Source: Pratylenchus scribneri (lineage: Eukaryota > Nematoda > Chromadorea > Rhabditida > Pratylenchidae). From it: 64,000 nt of DNA. The position numbers and the translations under genes are program-made. The first letter of the stretch is position 1. The number at the start of each line of letters is the position of its first letter. Where the stretch lies: NCBI GenBank assembly GCA_030063045.1, contig JAQSEB010000034.1:1736001-1800000 (forward strand), read 5' to 3'. The notes under the pieces were generated by a model, which worked only from the letters and a program-made list of their open reading frames with translations, was not told where the DNA came from and searched no databases. Below, one piece after another: positions 10,523 through 22,529 of this stretch.

Positions 10523-12850
10523 TCAATTTTTGGCTGTCATCGTTGCTTCTGGCGAACCTCCCATTCGATTGTTCTTCGCCATCCTCCGAATGTTGGTCAC
10601 GTCGATTAACCTAAATAATAAAATTTAAATATTAAAAATAATCACAAAAAATTCCGCCTACTTTTCCAAACATCCAACGGCCCCAAAATATCCCTCATGG
10701 TTCAGGAATAGGGCCTTTTTCGTGCCTTTCGACCAAAATTCCATGGCATGTGCCAGCATTCGGGCAGCGATCGGATTGACACGGAGGAAATTTCCTAAAT
10801 TTTGGATAATTAAAAATAACTAATTTTAATAAATGAACGAACCGACAAAGACGACCCTCTCGATTTGATGTTGGGAAGCCTTAAAAACAAATAAATTAAT
10901 TTATTTTTAATCAATTAAATTTTTAAACCGTTGTTAATGCAATTGAGCCAATGTTATTTGCGGTGGTCACCAATGCGGATCGGGCCAAATCCTCTTTGCT
11001 CACCGTCTTCCTCTTCTCATTTGTCAGCACCTTTCCGAAACTAAAATTGTCAAACAATTTTTAATTTTTTTGAAAAATATTAAAAAAAACAAACCTGGCC
11101 GCCACGGTGTCATGCGAAAGTCCGGCCGCCTCGTAGTCTTTTCCGTAAATGTCGCCCACCAATTTGTCCACTTTTTTGTTGTCTCCCCGCGTGGCCAATT
11201 CGATTGCCTCGTCGAATGATTCGCAATTGCAGAGCCAAAAGCAAAGGCCTTGGAAGAAACCGCCGCCAATACTTGAACCAGTGACCCGCTGGAAATCGTC
11301 ATGGCCGCGAACGACGACAACGGAAACGCCGGACCCAATATTGCAAACCACGTAGGGATATTGGAGGCCTTCCGGGTTTGGTTCGCCCAAATGTTTGTGG
11401 TCGGTGGAAGAACATCGGGCACTGGACCAACGCCTGAATAATTTGATGATTAAACCAAAAACCTTAACTTTTGTTTTCCACCGAAACTAACCAAATAACT
11501 TTTCGACACAGCTTATCGTCCAATGGATTTTCGTAATAGTAGCATTCATCGGAGTTGTTTGCGGCCACAAATTCAATTCCTTTGATCAGTGATTTCAGCT
11601 CATCCGCTTTGTGCAAAAGCATTCCCAATTGCTAAAAACAATGTTCACATAAATTTATTTTAATTAAAAGCAAAACCGTCTCCGCTTCCTTCGCATATTT
11701 TTCGGCGCCACCACCCGTTGCGCACACGGTGCTGCTCATTTGGGCAAATCCTTTGCTTTTGACCAGACTGATGAAATTCATCATCCTCTCCGTCGGGAAT
11801 CGAATAAAATGGATGATTCCGGTTCGATCCTGAACAAAAATTTTGAAATTAAAATTTAAATTAAATTTGAATTTTACATTGATTCGAACATTCTCCAATT
11901 GCAAGTTGACGTCCCGAATGCCAGTCTCGCCATATGCTTTGTTGGTGGTCAAATAGTGGTGAATGGTTTGGTCCCGTTTCTTTTGATCCTCCGTCTCCAA
12001 ATAGTCCTCTTGGTCAGTTGGCTCAAAATAAACCAGCTTGGTCAAAGTGCCACCAATATCGATTCCGAACCATGGCATCGCTGAAATAAAAAATTGAATT
12101 ATTTATCAAATATTAAATAAATTTTAAAAAATTTAATTTAGATTAGGGTTGAATTTAGGAGGCTAGGTTTTGGGCTTCAAATAAAAACATTGTACTTACG
12201 ACATTCAAGAAAGCTGGTAATGGAAAATCCCCTTTTCCTCCCATTTTGGTTTTGGAGAAGGCCAAAAATCAATTCAATGTCTTCCAGTGGGATCATAATA
12301 ATAATTTTTGTTTGTCACTTTTACTTATTAGAACATTAGGGAGTGAAGGAGTAAAACTCAAAAATGAATGTTTTATTTTATAGAGAACTGATAAGGAAGA
12401 GGGCAATAAATTGGAGGAAAAAGGACAGATGAGGCCATCAAAAACGAATGGTGGTAAAAGAATCCAACAAAAAAACCACCAAAATGGATGGTCACCCTAA
12501 TTTCAGCCTATTTTCACGTTTTTCGATATTGCAATTATTAATAAGGTGCAAAAATTGTTGTTATGTTAGAGTTCATGTGAACAATTTGTGCAGCTGGCTG
12601 CAATGTGTAGTGAACAGTGATAATAAATGGAGGAAATAAAAAGAGAAGAGGAATGGCGAACATTTTTGTTTTTAAAATCAATTAAATATGAAAAAAACAT
12701 ACGGGGAACAGAGATGGATGGAATTCGTTTGCGCAACATTGTCGTTGGTTCTGTTTCTTCTGCTGTTGCCGGAATGTCATTTGATGTAGTAGATTCATGT
12801 TGATTTGTCCCGCTTTCCCCATTGTTCATTGGCAAATTTGAATTGGGCAT
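10523..12850 (-). CDS. pnk-1: Pantothenate kinase (eukaryotic type II)
   Basis: The first and rate-setting enzyme of coenzyme A synthesis, phosphorylating pantothenate with ATP. The core exon starts at 12080 with [20 protein letters not shown], the phosphate-binding loop of the family. Conserved blocks follow in order: [95 protein letters not shown] and [20 protein letters not shown]. The C-terminus runs on to MTAKN at 10523. Two upstream exons, 12703-12850 and 12200-12296, both begin with ATG and both end in phase 1 at a good donor, so either could be the first exon. The segment between YYYENP and the NIGSG block is longer than in human PANK, and its splice sites near 11440-11520 are less certain. 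Confidence 0.95.
12200..12296 (-). other. Alternative first coding exon of pantothenate kinase (1b)
   Basis: Starts [14 protein letters not shown] and ends FLEC plus one base at donor GTAAGT, joining in frame to the same acceptor as exon 1a. The encoded segment (GRKRGFSIT) is unlike the Ser/Thr-rich N-terminus of exon 1a. Confidence 0.6.
12703..12850 (-). other. Alternative first coding exon of pantothenate kinase (1a)
   Basis: Starts [14 protein letters not shown], ends SISVP plus one base at donor GTATGT. Hydrophilic and probably disordered, like the variable N-termini of animal PANK isoforms. Confidence 0.6.
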
Positions 12851-13302
12851 TTTATGAATTAATAGCCGCTTAAGTTTGAAATAAATTTAATTTATAATTT
12901 TAATTAAAAAATTGTTAAGCTAGATCTCCAGTAGGTTTTAAGAGTTTAAAACCGAAAAAAACATAATCAAATTGGCTGCTCTTCTTTAGGTTGTTTGGCT
13001 TGTTTTGTTTGTTTAAAAGTGAGATAATGGAAAATAAGGAGAAAAAGAATTAGAGTGGATAAAGTGTCATTTTCGCAAAAAAGATAAAATAAAAATATGA
13101 ATATTTTCGTTACAGTAATACAAACGTCCGAGGGCAGATGCAGGATGATTTTATTATTTCAATTTTACTACCAAAATTCCGGCCAAGGAATTGGTCTTCT
13201 TTTTGCAATAATATTTTTAATAAATTTTTTGGAAAATTTGGCCGAAATTTGCGAGCAATACGATTGAGTTGAGTGCCGCCGATACAGTATCTTTTGCCCA
13301 TT

Positions 13303-13616
13303 CTTTTGGCCATATCTCAACAAGGAAGCAACCAATATGGGGAGGTGATATGCCATTCAGAAGCCCTAAGTTTCCTTTAAAAATGGCTTCTCTAATTTTT
13401 GAAAAATTCAATAAATTTCCGAATAAACGGCGTTTCTTTCATTCAATCAGAAAATTTTTATTTATTTCATTCAAAGGCATATAACTTTTTTAAATCTTCG
13501 ATTTCATAAAATTAAAATAGGCAACTTTTTAGAGGACACTTTAGACTTTCTAATGGTATAACGCCTTCCCGAATTGGCTATAGCCTCGTTGAGATAAAGA
13601 CAAAAGAATTGTCCCG
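13303..13616. mobile_element. Foldback MITE family A, copy 1
   Basis: The left arm starts TTTTGGCCATATCTCAACAA and the right arm returns as its complement (CTCGTTGAGATA), giving a long hairpin of roughly 80-90-bp arms. The centre has the family stretch AATCAGAAAATTT. No coding capacity. Confidence 0.75.
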
Positions 13617-14149
13617 ATAAAATTGTAGTACTGAATCTATTGGATAGGCCAAATTTGTAAAGAAAATAATTGAGTAAATCATTCACCTTAACGGCTTATC
13701 AAATCAAAATCTCTCCATTCTACGGATCAAATTCCCTCGTCAAAAAACCCAGCATTAGTAAATAAAAATGGGTCAAAGCAGCGATCATACCCCGTCGGCG
13801 ATTTCATTGACCCTTATTTTATTTTCCTTTGTTTCAATCCTTTGTGGATTTTTGGCGCAATCAACGATGATGGGATAGCCGATAAGCAATTTGGAATGGA
13901 TGGGCGGTTGGATGAATCCCAGGAAGAAGCGAAATTGGTTGGAAAAATGGGAAGAAGAGGATGCAATCGCCCGAGGCGAAAAAATGTGTACCGGTGAAAA
14001 ATGGATGAATGAAAGGAGTGAAAAGATGGACGGAATCGTTTTTGGATAAATTGGGCACATTCACCATTTTATGTTGTTCAAGTATGGAAGGATCATTTCA
14101 TTTCGGAGAAAGCAAATTTATCGCTGACCACACTTGTCGCCGTTTGTAA

Positions 14150-14440
14150 TAACTCATTTAGAAGAGAACCAATTTTGACTATTTTAGTATAAAATTAAAG
14201 GACAGACTTTTGGCTATCCAATGATATTAAATTTATTTAAATTTGATTCAGAAATGATGGAATTATATCCCAAAAATCATTGAAAATTTCGCTAATCCAG
14301 GGTAAAGGTCATTTTAAATTATTTTTGGGCCACATTTTCAGCAATTCTGCTAATTTAAATAAAATTATGTCATTGGATAGCCAAAAGTCTGCTCTTTAAT
14401 TTGGTTCCAAAATCATCAAAATTGGTTCAATTCTTGATGT
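14150..14440. mobile_element. Foldback family B, copy 1
   Basis: Left arm contains CAGACTTTTGGCTATCCAAT and right arm its complement ATTGGATAGCCAAAAGTCTG, about 200 bp apart, within longer imperfect arms from AACCAATTTTGA to TCAAAATTGGTT. Confidence 0.75.
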
Positions 14441-15026
14441 GTATCATTTCATTTTGAAGAAGCACACAAAACATGCCATTCCTTTCAAGTTTCAACGATT
14501 TTCCATCTGCATTTCTCCCCCAAAAATTGGTGGCAGCTATCCATTTCCTACACAAATTCACAATTTCACAAAGTATCATCAAATTCACCCATCCATCCGT
14601 CCGTCCAATTTACCAACCGAGTGAATTTGTTGGATTTGTGTGCATCGCCGCAGGCAAATCGCTGCGGGCATATAGCCCGAAATGGAACCCTCCTTCACAT
14701 TCACCGATCCATTCCACCCATCCATCCACATTCCCTTTTCGCCTATTCCCGTATGCCCCATAAAATTGACCATTCTTCTTTCCCGAATTCCCCCACCACC
14801 ATTTTTGGGATGAGTTCTGCGCAAACTTTCACCATGCTTTCGAAAATTCAAGCTTGCCATCCAAAATTTCCCTCTCCATCGATGATTGACCTGCTAGGCT
14901 GGTGCACGTTTCGGTTGGCCGATTTCCCCATTTCCCAATTTTCCTTTTTTCGCGCATTCACTTTCCCTACGGCTCTATCCGAATTCTGAATCCATTCCTC
15001 CTCTTAATTCAATTCAGCCAATAATA

Positions 15027-18000
15027 ATGTTCAACAAAATTCCACTCCTTTTTCTCATCATACTCGCCCTCCATATTTCCTTCCCATTTTGCTGTTTTGC
15101 CCAATTGGATGCTTCAATTTTGAGTGGGCAAAATTTTGCGCCAAAGCCGACCATCCCACCGGATTTGGCAAAATATTTTGAGTTGGATGGTCATGCCCGA
15201 GAATTGGTGGACACTTTAATTGCGCCTAGGCCTGGTGGATTTTTCCCTGAAAAAACTTTTGAGGTCTCATCAGAAATGTTCAATTTTTGGCAATGTTTTG
15301 GGGGAAAATAAAAAAAAATATTTGGAGGGAAAATACAAAATATTTTGAGGGCGAAGATAAAGATGTTTTGAGAGTAATATACAAAATGTTTGGGGCAAAA
15401 ACACAAAATATTTCGGGGCAAAATGTTTGGGGCAAAAACACAAAATATTTCGGGGCAAAATGTTTTGGGGCAAAAACACAAAATGTTTTGTGAAAATGTT
15501 TGGGGCAAAATGTTTTGGGGCAAAAACACAAAATGTTTGGGGCAAAAACACAAAATGTTTTAGGGCAAAAACATAAAATGTTTGGGGCTAAATATTTTGG
15601 GGTAAAAACACAAAATGTTTGGGGCAAAATGTTTTGGGGCAAAAACACAAAATGTTTTGGGGCAAAAACATAAAATGTTTGGGGCAAAAACTAAAATGTG
15701 TTGAGGGCAAAAACACAAAATGTTTTGGGGCAAAAACACAAAATGTTTGGGGCAAAATGTTGGGGCAAAATACAAAATATTTTCAGAGAAAAAACACATA
15801 TTTTTACACTCATTCATTTCCCCTCGCTAATAGATTTCGGCCCCTCGTCCGCCACCTTCGCCCACCGAAACGCCCGATCAACTGCAACAAATTGGCAAGG
15901 CCGTTGAACAATTTCTGGCCGGTCCACCCAGCACAAATGAAGTCCAATTACCGCCTGGCTTTGGCCAAGGCTTCTCCATTGGCAGCTCATCGGGCAAAAA
16001 TTTGTTGGCTTTCCAGCAGAATTCTAATCCAGTGGTCAGTATGCGAGATTGAAACAATGGGCTTTTGTTTTGGCCATAGCTCTACAAGGAAGCCATCAAT
16101 TTGTAAAGGCGATATTCCTTTCTAAACTCCTAAATGTCCTATAAGAAGTGGCTTTATTAATTTTATGGAAATTTGAAGTTTTAAAATAAACGGCTTTTTC
16201 TCATTGAATCGGAAAATTCGGGTTCATTATACTCAGAGCCCTAAAACTTTTGTAAGGGTTGATTTCATAAATTTAAAATAAGCCAATTTTTAGAGGAAAG
16301 TTTGGGCTTTTCAATGCTATATCGCCTTCCTGAATTTACTATTGTCTCGTTGAGATATGAGCCAAAAACTTAGGCAATAACTCCATTTTCTACTATCCCT
16401 CTCCCACCCCATCAATTAATTTAATATCAATTCTATCTGATTAGCATGTCGAGGAACAATCTTCGGCTGATTTGCGTCGGTCTCCCGAAAAGCCGCCAAC
16501 ACAATCATCGATTGCCGGCATCCCAAATGATTTCCCTAAATTGCCAAAATTCCCACTTTCCGCCCTTCCACCTGAAATTCGTCGTCAACAACCCCAACAA
16601 TTTCGGCAATCTTCCCTTGCGGATTTGCCAAAATTCGTCTCCAAACCGGATGTGCCCGAAGGTGGCCTGGGCCCTGTTGCCCACCTTGATCCGATGCGCC
16701 CAAATTCGGTGTCAATTTCGGAGTCAGGCAGCCTTTTGACTTCGAATGCCGCCGATGGTGGGGAATATGGCGGCTCATCGGCTGACTCGGAGCAGTCATC
16801 GGCACCAGGCGGATTGATTGGAACCGTTTTGGATTTATTCGGCTTCAACAAGGAGGGAAAACCGGCTGCGGATGCTGGTGGAATTGGCCGCGCCGTTGGA
16901 AGTTTGCTGGGTGGCAACAATTCCCCATTGCCAGGCAAACAAATGATTAGCAATGTAAATGGGGTAGAAGGGACAATGGTGCAGCCCAATTTATCGCCTT
17001 TTATAAATAACTCATTAAGTATTGTACCAATGTTGATGATTTTTATATCAAATTAAAGAACAGAGTATTGGCTATCCAATGATATTACTAATTTTATTAA
17101 ATTGATTCAGAATCGATGGAATTAGGATCAAAAAAACTATTTGAAATGACCTTTGATATGGTTTAATGAAATTCTTTTTCGTTTTTTTGGGCATAACTTT
17201 AACAATTCTGAATTAATTTAAATTAAATTAATATCATTTAATAGCCAAAAGTCTACTCTTTAATTTGATACTAAAATCATCAAAATTGGTTCATTTATTG
17301 ATGGTTATTGACTACAAAAAATATGAACATTTGGATTAATTGGGTGAAAGGGCGCCTTGCCCTTGATCCCTTGACAGCATGTTGAATGCTCTCTCGTTGA
17401 TTAAAAGAGGGGTACGGTAGCAGAGACGCTCGTCGCTTATCAGCCAGCAGTAGAAATGCCTCGAGGCCAATTAATTTTAATTGACCTATCCTTTCTCTTC
17501 CCTTGAATTATCTCCCATTTATCTCCGTTTATAATAACTCAAAAAAACCATTTAAAATGACCTCCATGGATTAGCAAAATTCTTTGTGGTTTTTAGGGCA
17601 TCATTTCTAAACCAATTTAAATAAAATTATCATAATTGACTAGCCAATAGTCTGCTCTTTTATTGCTACCAAAATTATTAAGATTGGTATCTGAATTTCC
17701 ATCAATCCTGAACCAATTAGATAAAAAAATAATAGCATTGGATAGCCATCAGTATGCTCTTTAATTTAATAATATTAAAAATCTCAAAATTGGTTCAGTC
17801 CTTGATGAATTTAATCTAAACGGAAACAAGTTTTGGTTGGCGAAAAGTTGGGCTGTTCCGAAATAGCAGAGAGAAAATTGGGATTTTATATTTACAATTT
17901 ATCCGCCTCCAGGTTCTCTATAAAGCACTCACTTCCGGCTCGGTCCAACCATCTGCCGGCAATGATTCCACCTCCCAAAATTCCACTTCACTTCCAACTT

Positions 18001-20985
18001 TGCCCCCAAATCCATTGGCCGCCCTCCTTCCTGAATTGAATACCTCAACTCCCCTCACTTTGAGTCAGGCACAACAAGAGGCGATTGGCGAAAATTTGGA
18101 GATGATCCAAAATTTGATTGTGCAGCCGAGCAGCCCACTGTGCAATCCAAAACCGGAACCGGTTCGCCAATTCCAATTGGACGCTTTCATGGGCCAATGG
18201 TACCAAGTGAGTTTGAATGAGGGGGAAAATTTGCCTACAAATTCATTTTTTGAGTACTTTCTTTCTAAAATATTTATTCCCGCCTTCCTATAGAGGACAT
18301 TTCAGTACTACCATTTCAATAAATGGTCCATTAATTTATCTTTATCTAATCGAGGCAATAATCAATATGAGAAGGCGATATACCATTGGAAAGCACTAAA
18401 TGTTCTCTACAATTTGGCCTATTCTAATTTTATGAAATCCAAATTTACAAAAGTTATTTGTATTTGAATGTAATAAACTCGAATTTTCTGATACATTGGA
18501 AGAAAAGCCAATTATTCCAAAATTTATTTTAAAGTTTTACCCAAAAAATAAGAGCCACTTTTTAGAGGACATTCAGATTTCAAATGGCTTATAGCCTTCC
18601 TAATTTGGTTACTTCCTTCTCGAGATATGATCAAAAGAATGGGCCAAGTAATGAAAAGGCGGTACTATACTGAAATGTCCAATTTCGTCCGTCTTCACGC
18701 ATTTTTCTTCGTTATCATTGTGTCCTACATTTAGGTCGTATACAGTCCATTGGTTGTCCAAAGTGGTTGCTCAGTTGTTTCGTATCGAAAAATTGCTGAT
18801 GTCAATCATGGCGGCATTGGTTCAATTTTTGAAGTCTTTGAGGTTGCAAAGCCCAACACAATTCACAAATTTATCATTTTTGTACAGTATTCAACGGATG
18901 GAACGCCATACAGCAAGCCAAAAATCACATCGGGCTATGGCATTTTGAAGCAACAAGGCGAGCTGATATTCCGAACAACCGCACATCAAGAGGATGTGAA
19001 CATTCATGTCCTCTTTGTGGGTCCATTGAATGGCCAAGGCTTTTATGAATTCGTCGTTCTGACCAGCAATTGCAATTATCCAGTCTATGTGTTCGCCCGG
19101 GATCCGGTCCAATATAAACAGGTAAACACATAAAATATTTTTTTAATTGACAAAATCTTTCTAGCAAAAACACAAATGTTTATGAGGCAAAAACACAAAT
19201 TGTTTTGGGGCAAAAACACAAATTGTTTTCGGGCAAAAACACAAATTGTTTTCGGGCAAAAACACAAAATGTTTTGGAGGAAAAACACAAATTGTTGGGG
19301 TGAAAACACAAATTGTTTTGGGGCAAAAACACAAATTGTTTTGGGGCAAAAACACAAATTGTTTTGGGACAAAAACACAAATTGTTTTCGGGCAAAAACA
19401 CAAATTGTTTTGGGGCAAAAACACAAATTGTTTTGGGGCAAAAACACAAATTGTTTTGGGGCAAAAACACAAATTGTTTTGGGGCAAAAACACAAATTGT
19501 TTTGGGACAAAAACACAAATTGTTTTCGGGCAAAAACACAAATTGTTTTGGGACAAAAACACAAATTGTTTTGGGGCAAAAACACAAATTGTTTTGGGAC
19601 AAAAACACAAATTGTTTTCGGGCAAAAACACAAATTGTTTTGGGGCAAAAACACAAATTGTTTAGGGGCAAAAACAACAAAATGTTTGGGGCAAAAACAA
19701 CAAAATGTTTAGGGGCAAAAACAACAAAATGTTTGGGGCAAAAACAACAAAATGTTTGGGGCAAAAACAACAAAATGTTTAGGGGCAAAAACAACAAAAT
19801 GTTTTGGGGCAAAAACACAAATTGTTTTGGGGCAAAAACACAAATTGTTTTGGTGCAAAAACACAACTTGTTTTGGGGCAAAAACACAAATTGTTTTGGG
19901 GCAAAAACAAACTTGTTTTGGGGCAAAAACACAAATTGTTTTGGGGCAATACACAATCGGATTATTAGATAAAACACAAAACATGTGGAATTAAAATGGA
20001 ACACGAAATAAGAGGAATTAGTAAAAACGAAAAAGCATTAATCTTTTGGGGAAAAACTTAAACAAAATCGATGTAAAAACGCAAAAAATATATTTCCCGA
20101 TTAGATACTGTACTGTAACCTTTCTCTCATTAAATCAACCTTCACCAAAGAGAAAGAGGGGCTTTCCTTTACTTGAGGGCAAATCGTATAGTAATGTTTA
20201 CATTGTTCCCTCTTCCTTTCTCATTTTTTTTGCCAAAATTTCATTAATGCTTATTTATAATTGAATTAAAAAAAGATTTGATCAATGGAATAAGACAAAA
20301 TTATATTTTTAGAATGAAAAGTCCCCTTAATTAATTCCTCTCTTTATCACCATTCCCCTCAATTTTACATTTTGTTAATTTAAGCGATATGAGACGGCCG
20401 TAATGCAAATGTTGGAGCAAAAGGGAGTTGTGAATGGAATAAGGTTGGTTTGTGGTGGAATACTGACTATAGGACGATTGAATACCTCGATTTATACCTG
20501 CATCCGTTCTTTTGGTCATACAGGGAAAAAACCAATTTTGGGAGGCGATATGACCTTCGAAAGGCCTACTAAAAGTCCTCTTAAAATTGGCTTTTTAATT
20601 TTTTTGAAAAATTTTAAGGGCTTATAGAATAAGCAGCTTTTCCTCCCACAATCAGAAAGTGGGTTTATTACATTCAAACACATGAGGATTTTTGCAAAGT
20701 TGGATTTCCTCAACTCAAATTAGGCCACTTTTTAAAGGACACTTTGGGCTTTCCAATGGTATATTGCCTTCCTTAATTGGCTATTGTCTCTTTGAGTTAT
20801 GGGTCAAAAACGAATGGCAGATAGTCCAATCGTCAGTACTTAATTTTCTTTATCCAATATTTGTGAAATGAATTTTTATTTGCAGTAAATTGTTGAACAT
20901 TGTTGCGCCAGTGGATGCCAGCACTTGCACATTCCCATCCAATTTGTTTGCGCATGCCGGCATCAACAATGCCAATCAACGATGA
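15027..20985 (+). CDS. Secreted lipocalin-domain protein with long disordered N-terminal region
   Basis: Seven exons: 15027-15263, 15834-16034, 16445-16954, 17913-18206, 18735-19121, 20385-20443 and 20886-20985; every junction is phase-consistent, giving about 595 residues. An N-terminal signal peptide (LLFLIILALHISFPFCCFA) is followed by roughly 380 residues rich in Pro, Ser, Gly and Gln. The lipocalin domain starts FQLDAFMGQWYQVVYSPL, with the GxWY motif on the first strand, then CSVVSYRK, SGYGILK and NYPVYVFARDP. The short 59-nt exon adds RYETAVMQMLEQKG and the last exon SKLLNIVAPVDASTC. Nematode lipocalin-related (LPR) proteins have this arrangement and act outside the cell at the cuticle or luminal matrix; a matrix role here is inference. 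All six introns are enlarged, each carrying a minisatellite or foldback elements. Without the 59-nt exon the gene would seem to stop early. Confidence 0.86.
15290..15800. repeat. Minisatellite, 22-23-bp unit, intron 1 of the lipocalin gene
   Basis: Tandem units of the form TGTTTTGGGGCAAAAACACA with small changes, about twenty in all. It fills most of intron 1. Confidence 0.9.
16068..16368. mobile_element. Foldback MITE family A, copy 2
   Basis: Left arm TTTGGCCATAGCTCTACAAG, right arm TCTCGTTGAGATATGAGCC. Inside lipocalin intron 2, with 33 bp and about 76 bp of intron outside it. Confidence 0.75.
17000..17310. mobile_element. Foldback family B, copy 2
   Basis: Arms contain TTGGCTATCCAATGATATTA and ATCATTTAATAGCCAAAAGT. 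In lipocalin intron 3. Confidence 0.7.
17325..17500. repeat. Segment X, linked to the right end of family B
   Basis: Shares a colinear stretch with 27310-27490 (TTGGGTGAA, CATGTTGAAT/CATGCTGAAT, CAGCCA.TAG, GCCT.GAGGC). In both places it directly follows a family B right arm, so the two may belong to one larger element. Confidence 0.5.
17515..17810. mobile_element. Foldback family B, copy 3 (degenerate)
   Basis: Starts near ATCTCCGTTTATAATAACTC and carries the right arm ATTGGATAGCCATCAGTATG. The left arm is eroded. Second family B copy within lipocalin intron 3. Confidence 0.55.
18340..18640. mobile_element. Foldback MITE family A, copy 3
   Basis: Left arm AGAAGGCGATATACCATTGG, right arm CACTTTTTAGAGGACATTCA then CTCGAGATATGATCAAAAG. 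In lipocalin intron 4. Confidence 0.7.
19150..19975. repeat. Minisatellite, 23-bp unit, intron 5 of the lipocalin gene
   Basis: About 36 tandem units of TTGTTTTGGGGCAAAAACAC plus three bases, with a variant block at about 19665-19800 (CAAAAACAACAAAATGTTT). Because 23 is not a multiple of three and the unit lacks stops on both strands, long artificial reading frames run through it both ways. Confidence 0.95.
20509..20810. mobile_element. Foldback MITE family A, copy 4
   Basis: Left arm GGGAGGCGATATGACCTTCG, right arm CCAATGGTATATTGCCTTCC. In lipocalin intron 6. Confidence 0.75.
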
Positions 20986-22529
20986 AAGAGAATAAATTAA
21001 TTTTAATGAATAAAAACAATCTCAGAATTTCTTCCAAATTTCCTTCCTCAAATTGTGATTATTTAATTATTCCATCATTTAAATTATTTAATAAAAGAAT
21101 TAAACATTCCATTTTTGGGAAGTGGGAAGCAAAAACATGAATAGCGAACATTTCAACGCCAGCTAACTGCTAAACCGTTTGGTGCAATTTTGGTAATAGC
21201 TAATCGAACTCTATTTAAATGATAGAGAAAAGCTTTTAAAATCATGTTTTTAGTGAACTAATAGGAAAGGGAATAAAATCGGTCTTTTCCTTATCTCTTA
21301 TCTATAATCAAATTTAGTAAAGCCCAAAATCTTCTCTACTCAAATAGCTCTACCCAATAATACCAAGATTGCCAACAAATGGTACTGAGTTATCGGTGAA
21401 AATCAGAGTTTAAGTCCACTACCGGTTTGCAAAATGGCCAAAAATATTCATTTCATATTACTACTATATAATTCCATTTAAACATTTTGAGCATTTTCCA
21501 AATTGCTCAGCAGCCATTTTTTTGACTAATATTTGTAAAGGAATCTATTCTTTGTCCATTATATTTGCTAATGCAAGGAATGCTCGAATAATATAGTCAA
21601 AAGGTGGCAAATTGCTGAAGCGACAATAAAAAAAAACGCGCGAAGCACAAAAGAATGCCGAATGGGAAATGAAAGGAAGTCGTTATGGAAACGAATTGTG
21701 GCAATTGGATTGTGAAAATATTGGGTGAATGAAAATGTGGTGGGGATGGATGGGTGGAAGCCAATTTGGGTACTCGGCGGCAATATTGAGATGGGAGGTG
21801 GAATGAATGGAAATGTGGACAAAACACCGAGGGGAAAGGAAGGGGCGGCTGGCAGGGAAACAGACTGGGCCAAAATTGGCAAGGCCCAATTCGGACATTT
21901 GGCAACTTACTTAGAGTGGCTTGGCCATAGTGACCAAAAGAAATTTTGGCACAAAGAGAGGAGACCACCACACAACGATTTTATGGCCATTTTGGCCTCC
22001 GCCTGCATTTACCTATTTCTTTCCAGCCATTTTTTAACAAAACAGGGCAATTTAATACCTGTTTAAATTAAATGTGACATTTTTTGGCCATAGTTCAGCA
22101 AGGAATCAGCCAATTTCGGGAGGCAATATTCCATCGGAAAGCCCAAAATCTCCTCTGAAAAGTGGCTTAATTAAATTGTCAAAATTATTACAAACTGTAT
22201 GATATGTGGCTTTTCCTCCAATCAATCAGAAAAGTAGGGTTTATTACATTCAAAGGCACGAAACATTTTTGTAAGGGTGGTTTCATGTAATTAAAAATAA
22301 GCCACTTTTTAGGGGACACTTTAGGCTTTCTAATGGTATATTTCCTTCCTAAATTTGATATTTGCTACATTGAGATATAGGCCAAAAACTAATGTGGATG
22401 TAACTCAATTGTCTTAATTCGCCGTTTTGGGATTTAATTCAGAATTGTCAGACAGGAATATGCAATTTCAATTAAATTTTGCCCATTTCCTCCATTCATC
22501 ATCATAATTGGCCTACTTTTCACCCAAAA
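20986..22529. other. Intergenic region between lipocalin and coiled-coil genes
   Basis: 1.5 kb. It begins with the lipocalin 3' UTR, then AT-rich DNA. A less AT-rich patch (21640-21990) has frames on both strands but no recognisable protein. Foldback A lies at 22081-22389, and the upstream region of the next gene follows. Confidence 0.45.
22081..22389. mobile_element. Foldback MITE family A, copy 5
   Basis: Left arm TTTTTGGCCATAGTTCAGCA, right arm ACATTGAGATATAGGCCAAA. It ends about 140 bp before the next gene's ATG. Confidence 0.75.

Larger units (their letters stand above)
12851..15026. promoter_or_regulatory. Divergent intergenic region upstream of pnk-1 and the lipocalin gene
   Basis: 2.2 kb with no gene I can support. 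It holds foldback A at 13303-13616 and foldback B at 14150-14440. The remaining parts (13700-14140, 14440-15026) are less AT-rich than most intergenic DNA here and contain ATCCATCC/GTCCGTCC runs; long frames there show no coding features. Promoters of both genes must lie here. Confidence 0.45.

Noticed and set aside
13785..14067. Two overlapping minus-strand frames of 70-90 codons
   Set aside because: No domain, no neighbouring exons and a composition like translated non-coding DNA; they lie between mobile elements.
15191..15820. Open frames on both strands rich in Cys-Pro-Lys or Lys-Asn
   Set aside because: Same cause: the 22-23-bp intron minisatellite.
19150..19975. CRISPR-like regular repeats
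   Set aside because: Units are directly adjacent with no unique spacers, in an intron of a eukaryotic gene.
19085..20004. Very long overlapping open frames (up to about 270 codons) on both strands
   Set aside because: They are produced by the stop-free 23-bp minisatellite; the translation simply cycles through three frames of the unit and no frame has an exon partner.
19122..20886. Frameshift or premature stop in the lipocalin gene
   Set aside because: The apparent stop disappears once the 59-nt exon at 20385-20443 is included.
21568..22066. Frames on both strands in the less AT-rich intergenic patch
   Set aside because: Overlap each other, show no domain, and no splice partners are evident.
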